Source of the DNA: Lepidodermella squamata
Taxonomy: Eukaryota; Gastrotricha
Direction of reading: 5' to 3'
Length of the DNA stretch: 64,000 bases
NCBI GenBank assembly: GCA_047495785.1
Contig: JBLDXI010000074.1
Location: 310,001-374,000 of the forward strand
Part shown: positions 1-12,300 of the stretch, in pieces
How positions within the stretch are numbered: the stretch's first letter is position 1
How the letters are laid out: each line of letters starts with the position of its first letter
The notes under the pieces: generated by a model
The model's database searches: none
What the model was told of the DNA's origin: nothing
What the model saw: only the letters and a program-made list of their open reading frames with translations
Position numbers and translations under genes: made by a program

Positions 1-300
1 TACTCTCGTGAGTTGTGACCACATTTTGTGTTATGATGACGAAATTTTTTGTGCTAACATTGACTACTTTGTGTGCTCTCATAATGTGAAAAACAAGAAA
101 AATGTCGATAACATTAATTGCAGGAAATTTATGAAATATTGAAACCTGTAATTAATTTTCGAAACTATTCCTGCTATAACGTGACTTCGTCTAATAAGCG
201 ACAGAAATGCAATATAAATCCAATAAAACCTGTGTTTTTCTTATCAATTTAATAGGGGAGGTTCGCGAATATAGTAAAACTCGAATTATTGCGTTAATAT
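1..300. other. AT-rich flank upstream of the first F-box gene
   Basis: No coding region or RNA gene is visible. The last 60 bases before the ATG at 301 carry no clear TATA box. This is probably the promoter and 5' leader of the gene that follows. Confidence 0.4.
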
Positions 301-3300
301 ATGGCCGAATCTGGCAAGCGACGTCTTTCAACAGCTTCGAACAGTGAAGAAGATTTAGAAAAGCGACCCAGACTTGAAGATGAAGATAACGAGGATGAGA
401 GCTTGACTTCGCCGGACGAGTTAATTAAAATAACGTTCGACGTTGTGCTCAATGAAAGCCTCAGCGTGTTCCGGGCTTACAACAAGAAGCCGCCCGGGCA
501 ATTTACAGTCACCCTCTACTGCCGGCCGGAGCATTTGGGCGACGGCAAATTTACGCCGTTCAACGCGAAAATTTTCAACGAGTCGCTGAATGTGTCAACA
601 TGCAGATATCGCAGCTGTTTCAATTTCAACCGCGATTTCGCTGTGACCAGCGAATTTTTTGTTGATGTCGACTTGGGTTTTGCGGTTCCGGTTCAGCGCG
701 TTGAAATTAAAGATTCGCTGAGATTTGGCCGGGTTTACACGGTTTCAGCCGGGTTGAACTGTTTAGGTAGCCATGACCACTGGACCTATGGCCATTGGAG
801 GCCTGCGTGGCATAAAAATATCCCGCCTTATTCGCTGGAAGAACTCGCCCAGCCCTCGAAAAGCCTTGAATCTGCGGTTATTGTTCCGGAAAAATCGCGA
901 AATACTCCCGTTAACGTGTTTCGATTTGAAATGAATTTCTATGCGAAAGGGTCGTTTTTCACCGATTTTGTGCCTTATGTAAGGCTTCATGCTGAAACTA
1001 AGAAAACGCGGAGTTTCGATGTAGCTGTTCGGTCTCATTCGGATGAAGTCTGCGAAGAAGAAACCTGCTTTCCCGGGTTGGATTTGTTGCCTGAAAAAGT
1101 TATCCTGCGAATTGTTCAATGCCTTAATGGCGCTGCTCGAACGAGGGTGAGCTAATTATTTTTAACGTTATTTATTTAATTGTTTCAAAAATCTAAACAT
1201 TTTGATTTTCATTCCTGAATAACTAGCATCGTTGAAGTTAAAGATGGTCCTGTCTAATTTTGAAAAAATTGTTACTTTACTTTATTCTTTATTCTTTATT
1301 ATTCTTCTTGTTGGCGAACAACAGTGGCGAAATTGTCAAAATGGTCGAAATGGTTTTTAATTTCGATTTCATGATTTTTGATTTCATAAACTGATTTAAT
1401 AGGATTATCAGCTACAAAATAAGGAAAACAAGGATTGTTATGACCAAGTCTAAGAACAACGCATTTGCTCATATTAATAGACATCTGATGTGAGATGAAG
1501 AAGTTAGTAACAGAATTTATGTCATATATTGTACAAGTTCAGGAGAAATGCCAGGCTTTGAATATAGCTTAACGTCATCAGCGTACATTCTTATAATACA
1601 TACAATTTTTCACAACAAAGGAAGATCATTGATAAAAATAAGAAACAACAATGGACCTAGTACACTACCCTGAGGAACACCAGATGAAACATTTGACCAG
1701 GCAGAAAATGAATTATTGATTGCAACACGCTGAAGGCGATTTGATAAGAAAGCATTTATCCACTCAAGAAGGTGTTGTAGATAATAATCACGTTGGGGAA
1801 AGGGACTGAAGGGACTCGTTGATGATAGTGGCAATGCGGCTTTCGACACAGACGCTTTAAATAATGTGGAAGAAGTCGACGCTTGCGGTCCAATATTGAC
1901 ATTGTCGGGGTTCTTATGAGGTAGCGGATTATATCAATCGGTCGAGCTTCAAAATTCGTCAAAGACCCGAAATCGCCCTCAATGCTCACGTAGCGGGAGA
2001 TTCGATGCTCCAAATTATTAAAAAGGATTGTGCTGCCCATCCGGCGTCCTCCACTAAAAATAAAGCAATGCTGATTCCAGACTCGACTGACTGATTTTCA
2101 GCTGATATCCTTGAAGAACGCGAAATCTGCGCATTTTTCGCAAGGACTTCATCTTTTCTTCTCTTTTATCCTCAGTCAGAGCAGTTTTAACTGCCGCCCG
2201 GGTACTCACGACTCTTACAACCAGTGTTTTGTAAATTGAACTGAGAAAACTGAGAAGGCCTCCTTGTAGCAAGGCCGTGTCCACTAGGCCCTAGGGCAAT
2301 CGCATTTTTCGCCTGACAGAAAATCCAGGACTGATTCACGTCACACTCACCGCTGAACCAAATACGGGCAATTTTAGCATGTTTGTCGTTAGATTTATTG
2401 GTCCCTTGTAGGTGAAGAACATGCACAGGTAAGTTTGATTGAAAAAGATGGCTTTTCACCCATTTTACGGGCGTAACAAGAAATATAGCCAAGTTAGCGG
2501 CAAAATTGATGGGATATATGGGATTGTAGTATCAGTACTATTGGATTCAAAATCCGCAGTACCATTTCTTGCAGTTGGGACAGGCTCCCGGGTAGCATTG
2601 GCATTGATAAGCGTTAACTCTTCGGCCCAGGCACGTTGTAGTGCCGGACAGCACACATTGGCCTCCAGTTTTTCCGAGGCATTTACAACGGGTATCGCAG
2701 TTTTGCCACAACACATTATTGCCCGCTGACGACCAGCCAGAACAGCGGCTCCACGTGTCCCAGCAGTCGAAAGACTGCACTTGATCGACAGCTACAGCCA
2801 AGGTCAAGCCAATGATGCACAGGAGCAGTGAAGATTTCATTTTAGCGAGTTTGATAGCAGATTAAACAGATTAAACTGTCTTGTTTTTCCTGTTTTTTTA
2901 TATAGTCACATTGCCTAATTAAGAATAGAAATTTATTCCAACTGAATGCGTAATTAGTAATTAATCATGGGACTGGGCTTTTTATGTGTTTTTCAATTAT
3001 GAATGTAAACACGGATTTCCGGTTTAAATTCTACTCTCTCGAATCCTTGCTTTTTTACCAAGCGATAACACGGCCCTGAGGAAACATGAGGAAAAAAGTT
3101 TGCTTTTTGTCAGCCATGCCGGCGATAACGTCGCAGTTTTGTATCTGATACTCGTCACCGAAATGCAAATGTTCATAAATTTCTGTCGAATTGAAAAACA
3201 GCTCTCCGAGCTGTGGCTTTCCGTTTTCGCAGAGCACTAAGTTCGTGGCGAATTTTTGTTTCATGCCATATGCGAGGGGATTCATTGGGCCGAGGAATCT

Positions 3301-6300
3301 CAGAACTCCAATGAACGGTTCCGATTGAAAATTAGTTGACATGCTGATGAGAAGACGACGAAAACTTGCAATACGCAAAACAAACAACTTTCACGAGCCA
3401 AAAAATCTAACAAAAATTGAAAAATATTAAGATTGGTAATTAAGCAGAGGCCCGCTGGCTCGGGAGATGCGAAATTTTTCCATAATTTTATGTAAAAACT
3501 AGCTAATAAATTTCTCGAGCAGCATGTAAAGACAACACTCATCTAAACGTTTAAACCTCAATTTTTATGATTGCTCAATTTCAAGCTGCGGATCATTAGC
3601 GACTGTCTCAAATTTAGCTGCATAGTATCGCATAATATACATTTATATTCAATTTCGATTGAATACAATAACTTGATGCAATTTTTGCAATTTTCAGGCT
3701 ATTCTAAGTCTATCTGGAACCTGCCGAAAGCTACGAGAAACTTTGCGCGACCCGCAGCTACACAGCTCCTTCGACTTGAAAGCTGTGCCAGTCGCTCACA
3801 TCAACCCTCAGTTATTCAATTTCTTCGCCGAACGTGCTGTTTTGGGGCGAAATTTGACGAAAATTCGATTATCATGGGTCCCGCATCTGCCCGCCGGTGT
3901 GAAACTAACCGACTTTCTTCGTCACCTTCAGCCTATTTTGGTCAGTTTTGTCGCGGAGGCGTGCCCGTTTGTCGACGATAAAGTTCTGCGAGTTCTCAGC
4001 GAGACTCAGCCGAATTTACGCGATTTAGATCTAACTCGATGCCGTGGCATTTCACCTGATGCTTTTCGATTCATTCTGTCTTTCAAGCAGCTTAAAAAGC
4101 TCTCAGTTCAGCATACAAATATCGGTGAACCAGCGCTTTGTGAATTGCTGCGAAATTTCACGCAACTCGAAGTTTTGAATGTTTCATTTCTCAACTTTTT
4201 GGAGGGTAAATTTGCGCGGCATTCTGACCCGACAGCCGGGCCGGTTTTCAACGAGTTGATTCGAGCCGAATTTGTGCCTAATTTGATTGCGTTGAAAATC
4301 AATCAAATGCAAAGTGACACGGCGAGTTTTACGGCGTTCATCAAGCGATGCGTGAAAATGGAAGAACTGCACTCGGTTCAGCCGGATTTCTACGAATGCC
4401 GATGGGAATCGAGTGTATTTTCGGCCATAGCTAGTTCATGTCCGAAACTGCGGCGGTTATCACTCAGCGAAATGCTGTACAAAAACGCGATGACGGAGCA
4501 GAATTTGCTGGGTTTTGTTGAAAATTGCCCGGATTTGGAGTACCTATTCGTGGTACCAACGTCCTGCACTGCTGAGGTAAGTAATCATTCAAACAACGTT
4601 TTTTCCATGTAATTATTAGTCATCTGAATTAATTAGCATTAATTTGCCTTCTCATTTTACGAAATATCCCATCGCCACATATCGGCACGGAAATGATTAG
4701 CGGATGTGCGAATTGAAAAAGTAGCTCGGTTCAGCTAATCTGGTTTATCTTCGTTCATTGGATAGGTCATTTTTACTGTTGTAAGGATCCTGGTTCAGCG
4801 CAAAGTGTTGTTGAAAGTGATTCGCGCCAACGCACTTGAAACATATGCCAACAACCAACCAACCAACCAACCAACAACAGCACGAATGGCGACATTTGAA
4901 AAACAGTTACGTTAGTATCACAATGCAAATAATAGAAAAACCATGATATTAATGGGTATTAAAATGTTTGGCTCCCACACCGGTCCACTTTCAGCTCCTC
5001 CAGCAATGCCTCTTTGAGGCTTGTTAGAAGTGACTGTAAATCTGGTAAATGCGGCGGGTAACGACTGCATGCCCTTCAATGTTTCACATTAACTGGCCTT
5101 AACCAAATTTGATAAAGGGCACTCTGGGGTGGAGAGCCACCGTGCTTTGCCAGAACGCTTGCTCCAAAGCCTCATTTCAAGAGCTCCAGCTAGCCACGGC
5201 CGCTTGGTGGCAATGGGTCTGGGCGGGAGCGTAATCCATTAGCACCATTAGCTAAATGTACAAGGGTAGTTGGAGGTGCTTATTTGGACAGTCAGGGAGT
5301 TCCCCACACCACTTTAACTCGGTCTTATCAGCACTGATCTAGCCGATGACTCGTTGCACAAAGACTGGCCAGACTAGCGGTCCTGTTAGACCAAAAAAGT
5401 GTTTTTTTTTCAGAAAGGAGACAGCGAAATAGATCAGATCAGTCCTCAGTAATATCAACAAGTGTACTCTGCTAGCGTGCTCGGTCGCGAGGGCGAGGCA
5501 GGCGTCCAAGCCGTCGTCCATAGTATCCGACTTGACCAGTAGCCCAGCCGGTGACTCTGTTGAGCTGACTTGCGAGGTGTGACCGGAGGTGTGTCGACAT
5601 TTCCCACTGGGACCTGTAACGAGGGACACCTAGTAGGCGTTGGCCGGCAGGTTCGACAAGTTTATCATTAACGTCGTCAATGATGGACTGGCGTATCTCG
5701 GGCCAATGAGCGTTCTTCTGCATAGCCCATAGTGCTTCGTCCGCCTTTTCCTGTTCGTCAGTAACGTCGTTCAGTTCATGCTCAACTGTGGCAACTATAT
5801 ATGAGCGTCTGCCTGTATACTATACAAAAAATACAAATACAAAATACAGAAGAAGGTCGGTGCTGCAGCCTGCAGCATGGCGGACATTTCCGCCAGCTGC
5901 TGAATGTTCGGGATTTATGCGGCACAATTCGACGCTCTATGCCCCGGTCGCCGCATTCAGTGTTACTTACACAGGCATTTGAAGTGCGTAAGTAGGTGTG
6001 TCAGCTAGCAACGGTTAACAGGTAGTTAGTTACAATTGTTACAACAGCAGTCTCAGAAGAAATGAAATTTTTTAGAGATAAGTGCATAACGGGCATTGGC
6101 TATATGAACATGAATAATGAATTTGAAGAGAAACCACCACCCAACACACGCACACTCGTGATGGGAACGCGTATAATATGTAATCTCGCGATAAACAAAA
6201 CTGGAAGTCAGGGATGACGTGAAAAGCGGCTTTTGATAAAAAATCAAACTTGCGAGTTAAGTGCATAATTTTTGTGGTAGTGCTGAATCTGCTGAAGTTT

Positions 6301-9133
6301 GATCGTTGGGGCTTGTAAAAAGCATTAAAACATGGCCTTAAAAGCTGTCAAGGTTGAAGGCTGAGTGTAAAGGTCCCCATTCTTTCAACGCGTCTGCGCT
6401 ATGCGACAACTGATGCACAGCCAGGGTAATGAACTCGTGACCGTAGTGATCCGAAATCGTTAAGCCAATTGTTGAACATTTGTTGAATGTCAATCGACTG
6501 ACCGAACAAATTACGGTGGCAAGAAACGTACGGCTGTGATGCTGAGGGTAGCAATTAGTAAGCGAAAAGTAGGAACTTTCTATGGAAACACCGTTTGTTG
6601 ACATTGGGTTAGTCATTCCAGCACCGTCCATGTAAAATTATACTTTGGCGAATAGTAGTGCGTTTGTGGATCTTCAGGAAATCGGCCGCTGTACAACTCG
6701 CCGTGATGAAAGTCGAGCATATAGCGGCCGTTATCAGCTCCAGGAAGTGGAGACTGGATCAATTTTAGCGGCTTGGAGTACGAATTATATTCTTGACCAG
6801 CCGCCTCAATACCGAGTGTGCGGCGTCAACCTCAAACATAGTATGGCCCGCTTCAAAAAAGTTGACCTGGATGTACGTAAACTTGAATTTACGGACGGCA
6901 TGGACCATAGCCGCGATGATCTGTCGGTTTTTTGCTGCCCTAAAAAAGAACCGACATTCCAATTATAAGTTTTTTATCAATTTACTCGGTGAACTGAGAC
7001 TCATGTTAGTCCCTACCATAGCTAAGCAAGGATCAATAAGAATATCGGTTTTGTAACAGTCTCGCAATAGGCGTCCTTAGTTTCGGCGTCGAAGATGCTT
7101 TTCATGCTTCCAATGAACAAAAGCTTTGTTAGTTATACCTGTAACAAGTACCGGACCGGTACTTCACAGGTTTCTAATGTCAAGGTTCAGCGACTTGAAG
7201 ACATAACAAAAAGTTACAGTAAATTTATGCGCATAATTTTTGAACGAATGGATTTCTAGTCACTTGTAAGCGTAAAAATCTAAATTTTGATTTTGGATGT
7301 TGATGCCAGTAAAATTTGTCTTACTATTTCTTTTAGAATGTGGACGCTTTGCTAGCTGTGAGCGAAAAATTGGCATGTGTTGTGCTTGTCGGCCGAAATA
7401 TCGAACCGGCTGACGTCGACCGGCTGGAGCACAAGTACCCGCGAAAACGCCTCGTCTACGTCGATTACCGGCCCAGCTGGCAGCTGCAGCGCCTCGATTC
7501 CAACGAAAGCAGCCTCGCATCGGCACTCGAGTCGGCTGATAACTCCGAGAACGCGGATTCAGACGACGAAGATGAGGATATGTCTTCATCAGGCAGTGAG
7601 TACTCTCGAACTAGCCTGGAGCTATTCCAGGAAGAAACCCATGCTCGAGATTCTGCCCTGAGCACAGCGATTAAAGACGCGACTAATTCGCTGGAAAATA
7701 TCAAGGTCCATCTGGAAAATCTGATTGCAAAAGGGCCGTATTTTGGTAAACGGAAGACATTCCAAGCCGATATTCGGTTCGCCATGGCAACGGCTATCGA
7801 CCAGAAACGATTCGATGTCCTGAAGCTACTACTCGATTTGTCACCTGCCAAAGATTTGCCTGAAATTTTCGCTGGCGATTATCCAGTTTTGAATTTCGCC
7901 ATTAGGAAGCGGTGTATTGAAGCTGTCAAAATTCTGCTAAGCAAAGGCGCGCCTGCTAACTACGAGTCTGGAATTTCGCCGCTTGGTCTTGCTTTTACGA
8001 CCCTGCTTGATTTGTTTGAAGATCCCGATTTTGATGAGGCGAATAAAGCCGTGTTTCTTGAAATCACGCAGCTGCTTTTCGACCATGGCGCTGATGCGTT
8101 GGTTTTCAATACGTTCGAAGCTGGGACGAATCTGCTTCATTATCTTCCGTACCTTGTCGGAAGTGGTAAGTCACATTCCATAAATCAAGTTTAAATTTAG
8201 CGTCATGTAGTGGGGTGACTAAAAATGACTCGGTGACTTCGGCGGAAATTTGAGTGTGCGAGTTAGCATTGGGAATTTTGGAATTGGGCGATTGAGATTG
8301 AATATATCTTTTGTTTTTTAGCTCCCGAATTCGCCGATCTTGTCATTGAACGCACGCCATCTGCGGCATATTTCGCGCAAGAGCTCGACTCGACTTATGA
8401 CCCAGAAGGCCCGACCCCACTCGCGTCTGCCTTCGATATGATCGACATGAGCGATGAGCTGCCTATCGTTCAAAATATTTTCCAAAAATGTATAGTGCCA
8501 CTTATTCGAAACGGGGCGCCTTACAAACCGGACTTTTGCTTCTCGACCCGTTCGAACTTCAGCGACTATGTTGCCCTGAATCATCATTTCAGCCGCAGGA
8601 TCTGGCAACAGCCCCATGTTGTCGCTCATCTGCTGATCGAAGCGCGCCGAACTTCGAAGTTAGACGTAGCGGCGCTGATGAAAGTTTCAGCGCCGAGAAA
8701 TGTCCCGGAAGCTGGGTTAATCCGGCCTAACCCACCTCCGATCGCTCATCGCAATATAGCTGTAGCAGTAGCAAATCAGCAGGATAACAACAACGTCGAA
8801 GCAGGTCGTCAAGATGAAGACGGCGATGATGAAAATGAAGTCTCTGGATTTGCCATGGAAACCGATGATGACAGCGAAGATGATGACGACGGCTTCGATG
8901 GCGTGTCTGATGAAGAAGTTGGCGACCTAATTCAGCCTTTTGCTCGCTACATTCGCTCGCAATTTCCGCGCAATTTACAAGCCCAATGCCGGACAGTTAT
9001 TCTAAACTTGCTGCCGGCTGGTCCGCGGCGTTGCGATGCGATTGCCTCTCTGGATTTGCCTCGTTCTGTTTTGACTTTTCTTAACTTCCCCGAGTTTGAC
9101 GTCCCGGTTGTTGCGGCAAAATCTGCCGATTAA
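301..9133 (+). CDS. F-box/LRR - ankyrin - SOCS-box fusion protein
   Basis: Four exons: 301-1146, 3698-4576, 7337-8165 and 8322-9133, joining to 1121 residues. A basic/acidic N-terminus is followed by a domain I do not recognise, shared with the gene at 15439. An F-box lies at about 257-300 ([14 protein letters not shown], then [14 protein letters not shown]) and leucine-rich repeats at about 300-610. An acidic linker, ankyrin-like helices ([22 protein letters not shown]) and a C-terminal SOCS box follow, with BC-box [13 protein letters not shown] and Cul5-box-like [12 protein letters not shown]-boxes bind SKP1/CUL1 and SOCS boxes bind elongin B/C with CUL2 or CUL5, so this would be a substrate receptor with two cullin docking ends. 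The LRR end, linker and ankyrin part sit in one uninterrupted exon (7337-8165), which argues against a joining artefact. Alternative promoters could still give two proteins. Confidence 0.75.
1271..1900 (-). mobile_element. Decayed LINE reverse-transcriptase fragment
   Basis: The minus strand at 1610-1849 encodes a piece of a reverse transcriptase with [16 protein letters not shown] and the core motif [20 protein letters not shown]. Frames around it are broken. At the low-coordinate end, 1271-1304 is a run of AATAAAG-like units on the minus strand, as expected for a simple-repeat LINE tail. It lies in intron 1 of the F-box fusion gene. Confidence 0.75.
2547..2840 (-). CDS. Macin-family antimicrobial peptide precursor
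   Basis: Single exon, 97 residues. A hydrophobic signal peptide (about 1-23, ending VDQVQS) precedes a cysteine-rich mature peptide that starts [15 protein letters not shown]. The spacing, with the features [21 protein letters not shown] and a late YQCQCY, matches hydramacin-1, neuromacin and theromacin. Macins are secreted cationic peptides that aggregate and kill bacteria and in leeches aid nerve repair. The gene is nested, antisense, in intron 1 of the F-box fusion gene and has its own TATA box. The short C-terminal run [12 protein letters not shown] carries extra cysteines. Whether it is expressed cannot be seen. Confidence 0.88.
   Translation of the reverse strand: MKSSLLLCIIGLTLAVAVDQVQSFDCWDTWSRCSGWSSAGNNVLWQNCDTRCKCLGKTGGQCVLSGTTTCLGRRVNAYQCQCYPGACPNCKKWYCGF
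2893..2903 (-). promoter_or_regulatory. TATA box of the macin gene
   Basis: On the minus strand the sequence reads TATATAAAAAA, about 55-60 bases upstream of the macin ATG. That leaves room for a transcription start about 30 bases downstream and a leader of about 30 bases. Confidence 0.6.
3055..3342 (-). CDS. Small unknown ORF nested in intron 1
   Basis: The ORF starts at [18 protein letters not shown] and runs 95 residues to a stop. The pattern of strands ([20 protein letters not shown], then [15 protein letters not shown]) is loosely like an OB fold, but I do not recognise the family and the resemblance is weak. It could be a stand-alone small gene, an exon of something larger or a transposon remnant. 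No splice sites or TATA box decide this. Confidence 0.3.
   Translation of the reverse strand: MSTNFQSEPFIGVLRFLGPMNPLAYGMKQKFATNLVLCENGKPQLGELFFNSTEIYEHLHFGDEYQIQNCDVIAGMADKKQTFFLMFPQGRVIAW
4854..4875. repeat. (CCAA)n microsatellite
   Basis: Five to six tandem CCAA units lie inside intron 2 of the F-box fusion gene. Confidence 0.8.
6338..6962 (-). pseudogene. Decayed transposon-type ORFs in intron 2
   Basis: Two minus-strand pieces are visible. One (6765-6962) reads [20 protein letters not shown] then [16 protein letters not shown]. It resembles the GQNKN...FxxxGHSxMEVDxxHS stretch of a widespread, poorly named invertebrate transposon-associated protein. The other piece (6338-6631) may be its downstream part. 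No intact frame joins them, so this is best read as a remnant. The rest of intron 2 (4577-7336) shows nothing I can name. Confidence 0.4.
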
Positions 9134-9236
9134 GTATTCATTTATTTCAGAATGCGCACTAAAGAATCATTTTCTTCTTCCGCTTTCTATCTACTTTTGT
9201 CACGTGATTCATTTTTTATACTCGAAATGTCTTGCA

Positions 9237-9242
9237 AATAAA
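9237..9242 (+). terminator. Polyadenylation signal AATAAA
   Basis: AATAAA lies about 105 bases after the stop of the F-box fusion gene and before the ATG of the next gene at 9314. This supports separate transcription units. Confidence 0.55.
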
Positions 9243-9313
9243 TCCTTGGTTTTATACAAATTTCGATTCTCTTCAAAATTTGTTAATTCGAATTTGTAGG
9301 CTGAATCAATTTA

Positions 9314-12300
9314 ATGGCTGAATTTCCTGATGGAAGTGGCGGTAAACGACCCCGCTTGTCACTGCCAACCGGCCCATTACTCATCAATTTCGACTGTTTG
9401 GACGATGACGATTCAGACGATAGCAGCTATCACCCAGATAAGGGCGAATTACAGGAATTTCAACGTGAATCCGAGGCGAAAGTCACGAAAATTATCAAAT
9501 CAGTACGAGACAGCGAAATTTCTCTTCTCGAGTTTGAAAAATTAGTCGCTGAGCGAATTCAATCGACATCGCCAATCGACCATGAGCTACTTGTCACAGA
9601 AATCCGATTTGCTATGGCAAATGCGATCCAGTTCAAAAAATGGCAGATTTTGGAGTCGCTGATCAATTCTTGCCCCGGCCATTTGTTACCTGAAGTTTTC
9701 TCCGGATCGTATCCGTTGTTGAATTTCGCAATAAAAATTGCTAGTGTTGAGGCTGTTAAGCTGCTGTTAGACCGGGGCGCTCATTGTTGGGCTGATTTTG
9801 CGTCGTCCAGCCTTGAAACCATAATCACAGCGATTGAAGACGCGTTCGATTACGAATATTTCACTGAGACGACTTCAAAAGCTTTCTACGAAATTTTCCG
9901 GCTGCTTTTCCGATTTCAAGCCGATCCTGCGAAATGCCCGCGGCTTGTCAGCCAAATTGCCAGTATCGCCGGTCGTTCGCCGGAAATTGCGACGTTGTTG
10001 CTGGAGAACACCCCCGGCAAGTGTTTTGTACCGACTGAATTTCGCGAAGGCCGATTGCTGCCTTCGACGATCTTCCTGGCGTTCGAGTCCATCAATTCTT
10101 GGGACACTATTAATGTACTGGAAAACATTTTCAGGTATATATGATACGGCTTGAACAGCTTGTTTTTTCCAAAAATCTTCTTCTATAAGTTGACACGTGC
10201 CGACTAGAAATATTTTCAGCAAAACAATAATAAATGCTGAGATTTTAAAATCTTAACAATAATAGCAATAACGCACCGATTTCTTAGCTATTAGTTATCG
10301 ATCAAGGTCAAATTTTTCAAAATCGTACCAAGTTTTTTGAAATATGATTATCTATATAGGAATTTTCAAATAATTTTTTTCTGAATCGCGAATTAGAAAT
10401 TTTTTGATTTCGTTTCAACTCAGGAAATTTTCGAGTTGCTATATAGAGGGTTGCTTCATTCTCAAAATTTGTTTCAAGTTCAACTTACTTTCATATATCA
10501 AAACCATTATCGACGGTAATTGAAGTCAATCCGCAGCAGGTAAAACAGTCAAAACAACTCAAACAAAACAATAGTCGGATGAAAAACTCGTGAAAATATT
10601 TTTCAAACCCCTAAAATAAAAATTAACAACGTTAAGTGATTTTGTAGCCGCAACTTCTGAGAACTTTCAACTCTCAGATATAATTCTCAGATATAAAGGC
10701 AACACCATCAATACAATCATTGATAGTAATGATGGTGTTGGATATTCGTAAAGGTAAGCCATTTGCCATCCGGTCGACTGGTAGCCGGGTAGCCGCCTGG
10801 GCCTGGTTGAGCCGGGTTGCCAGATGGCTGAGCCGGGTAGCCACCAGGTTGAGCAGGGTAGCCAAACGGTTGGGCCGGGTAGCCGCCAGGTAGAGCCGGG
10901 TAGCCGCCAGGTAGAGCAGGGTAGCCACCAGATTGAGCAGGGTAGCCAAACGGTTGAGCCAGGTAGCCAAAGGGTTGGGCCGGGTAGCCAGCAGGGAATA
11001 GATTGCGCGCAACAGCGGCAGTAGATGGGGTAGCAGTTTGTTGAGTTTGTTGGCGGTCAGGCCTTTCTTCACTTGGGGTGACGAAGTTACAAGTGAATTT
11101 TGATGGCGCAGTTGCTATAACAGCATCATAATTGAACAACGGCAGGGGCAGAGCCGGCCCTGGTGGCGCCATTTTCGGCGATGGCCATTTAAAATCTCTC
11201 CTCAGCGTAGTCTTATCACCGTATTTGACCTTTGGCGGTCGAACAGGCGGCGGCGACGGCGAGTGGCTGAACAAAGGCAGCGGCTGAACGAGCTGCCGAA
11301 CTGGCTTAACTGGCTGCTTAACGATAACCCTCGGCAGCAGCTGCACCAGCTCACGTTGCTCTGCAGACATTTGCACCGCCGGCCCACCAGTGAGCGTTCG
11401 CGGCGGTCTGGCGATTTCCGGGAAAGCCCGTTTAGAGGCCGTCCCGGTCTTTGGCATAATGGCAGACTCAGGCGACAGTTCAATAGGCGAGGGAGAATCC
11501 GAAACTACAAGAGGGGAGTGGAATTTCACCTTATTCGAAACCGGCCGTTCCTCCGATTCCCCGCTTTCCTCGAGTAAAGAAATAACCGGGCGTCACCGCC
11601 GTCGCTGTCCTCGCCGTCGTCAGGATCGACGAAATGCCCGTTCTCGTCGATCGCGGGCAGATGAGCGTTTCGCATCGCCATCTGGTATACGCGATGCAGA
11701 ATTTTCGAGTTATTTACGTCGTCTGGCTCGTCGTACTGGTTGATGGACTCCACGTTGGCGTGACCAGTATGTGGGCGGTTGCGTGCGCGTCCACCCCGTT
11801 CGACCGCAGCCAAAAAACGGTGAACCGGCGGTTGCTCTGCATGGAAATATTCCGATCAGAGCCGTCCGGATTTTTATCAAGGCCGACACCTTGCATCATC
11901 GCACGAAGGAATCCGCCGATGGTGTTGCCGCCGAGAACCAAATGGTAGGATTCTTCGCTAACTTAGCCTTGGATCGAATGGGCTTTAGGAACCAGGGTGC
12001 TCCTGGCACGTTTGATTCCGGGTCGCGTCTGTTGATAAAAAACGGTACAGCCGGACAAAGCAGAAGTGATTATCCGGATTTTCGTTATCCAGCAGGCCTT
12101 TCGAGGCTTGCCGGATTTTCCGTCGCCACGTCTGAAATATCGTTCAAAATGTTTGAAATCGTACCAAATTTTTGAAAAATCAATTTTCTATATAGAGATA
12201 TTTTGTTTTGAAATCGTACCGAACATTTTCAGGTATACGATACGGCTTGAGCAGCTTGTTTTTTCTAAAGTCTAAAACAACGGACGGAAGTCTAACCGCA

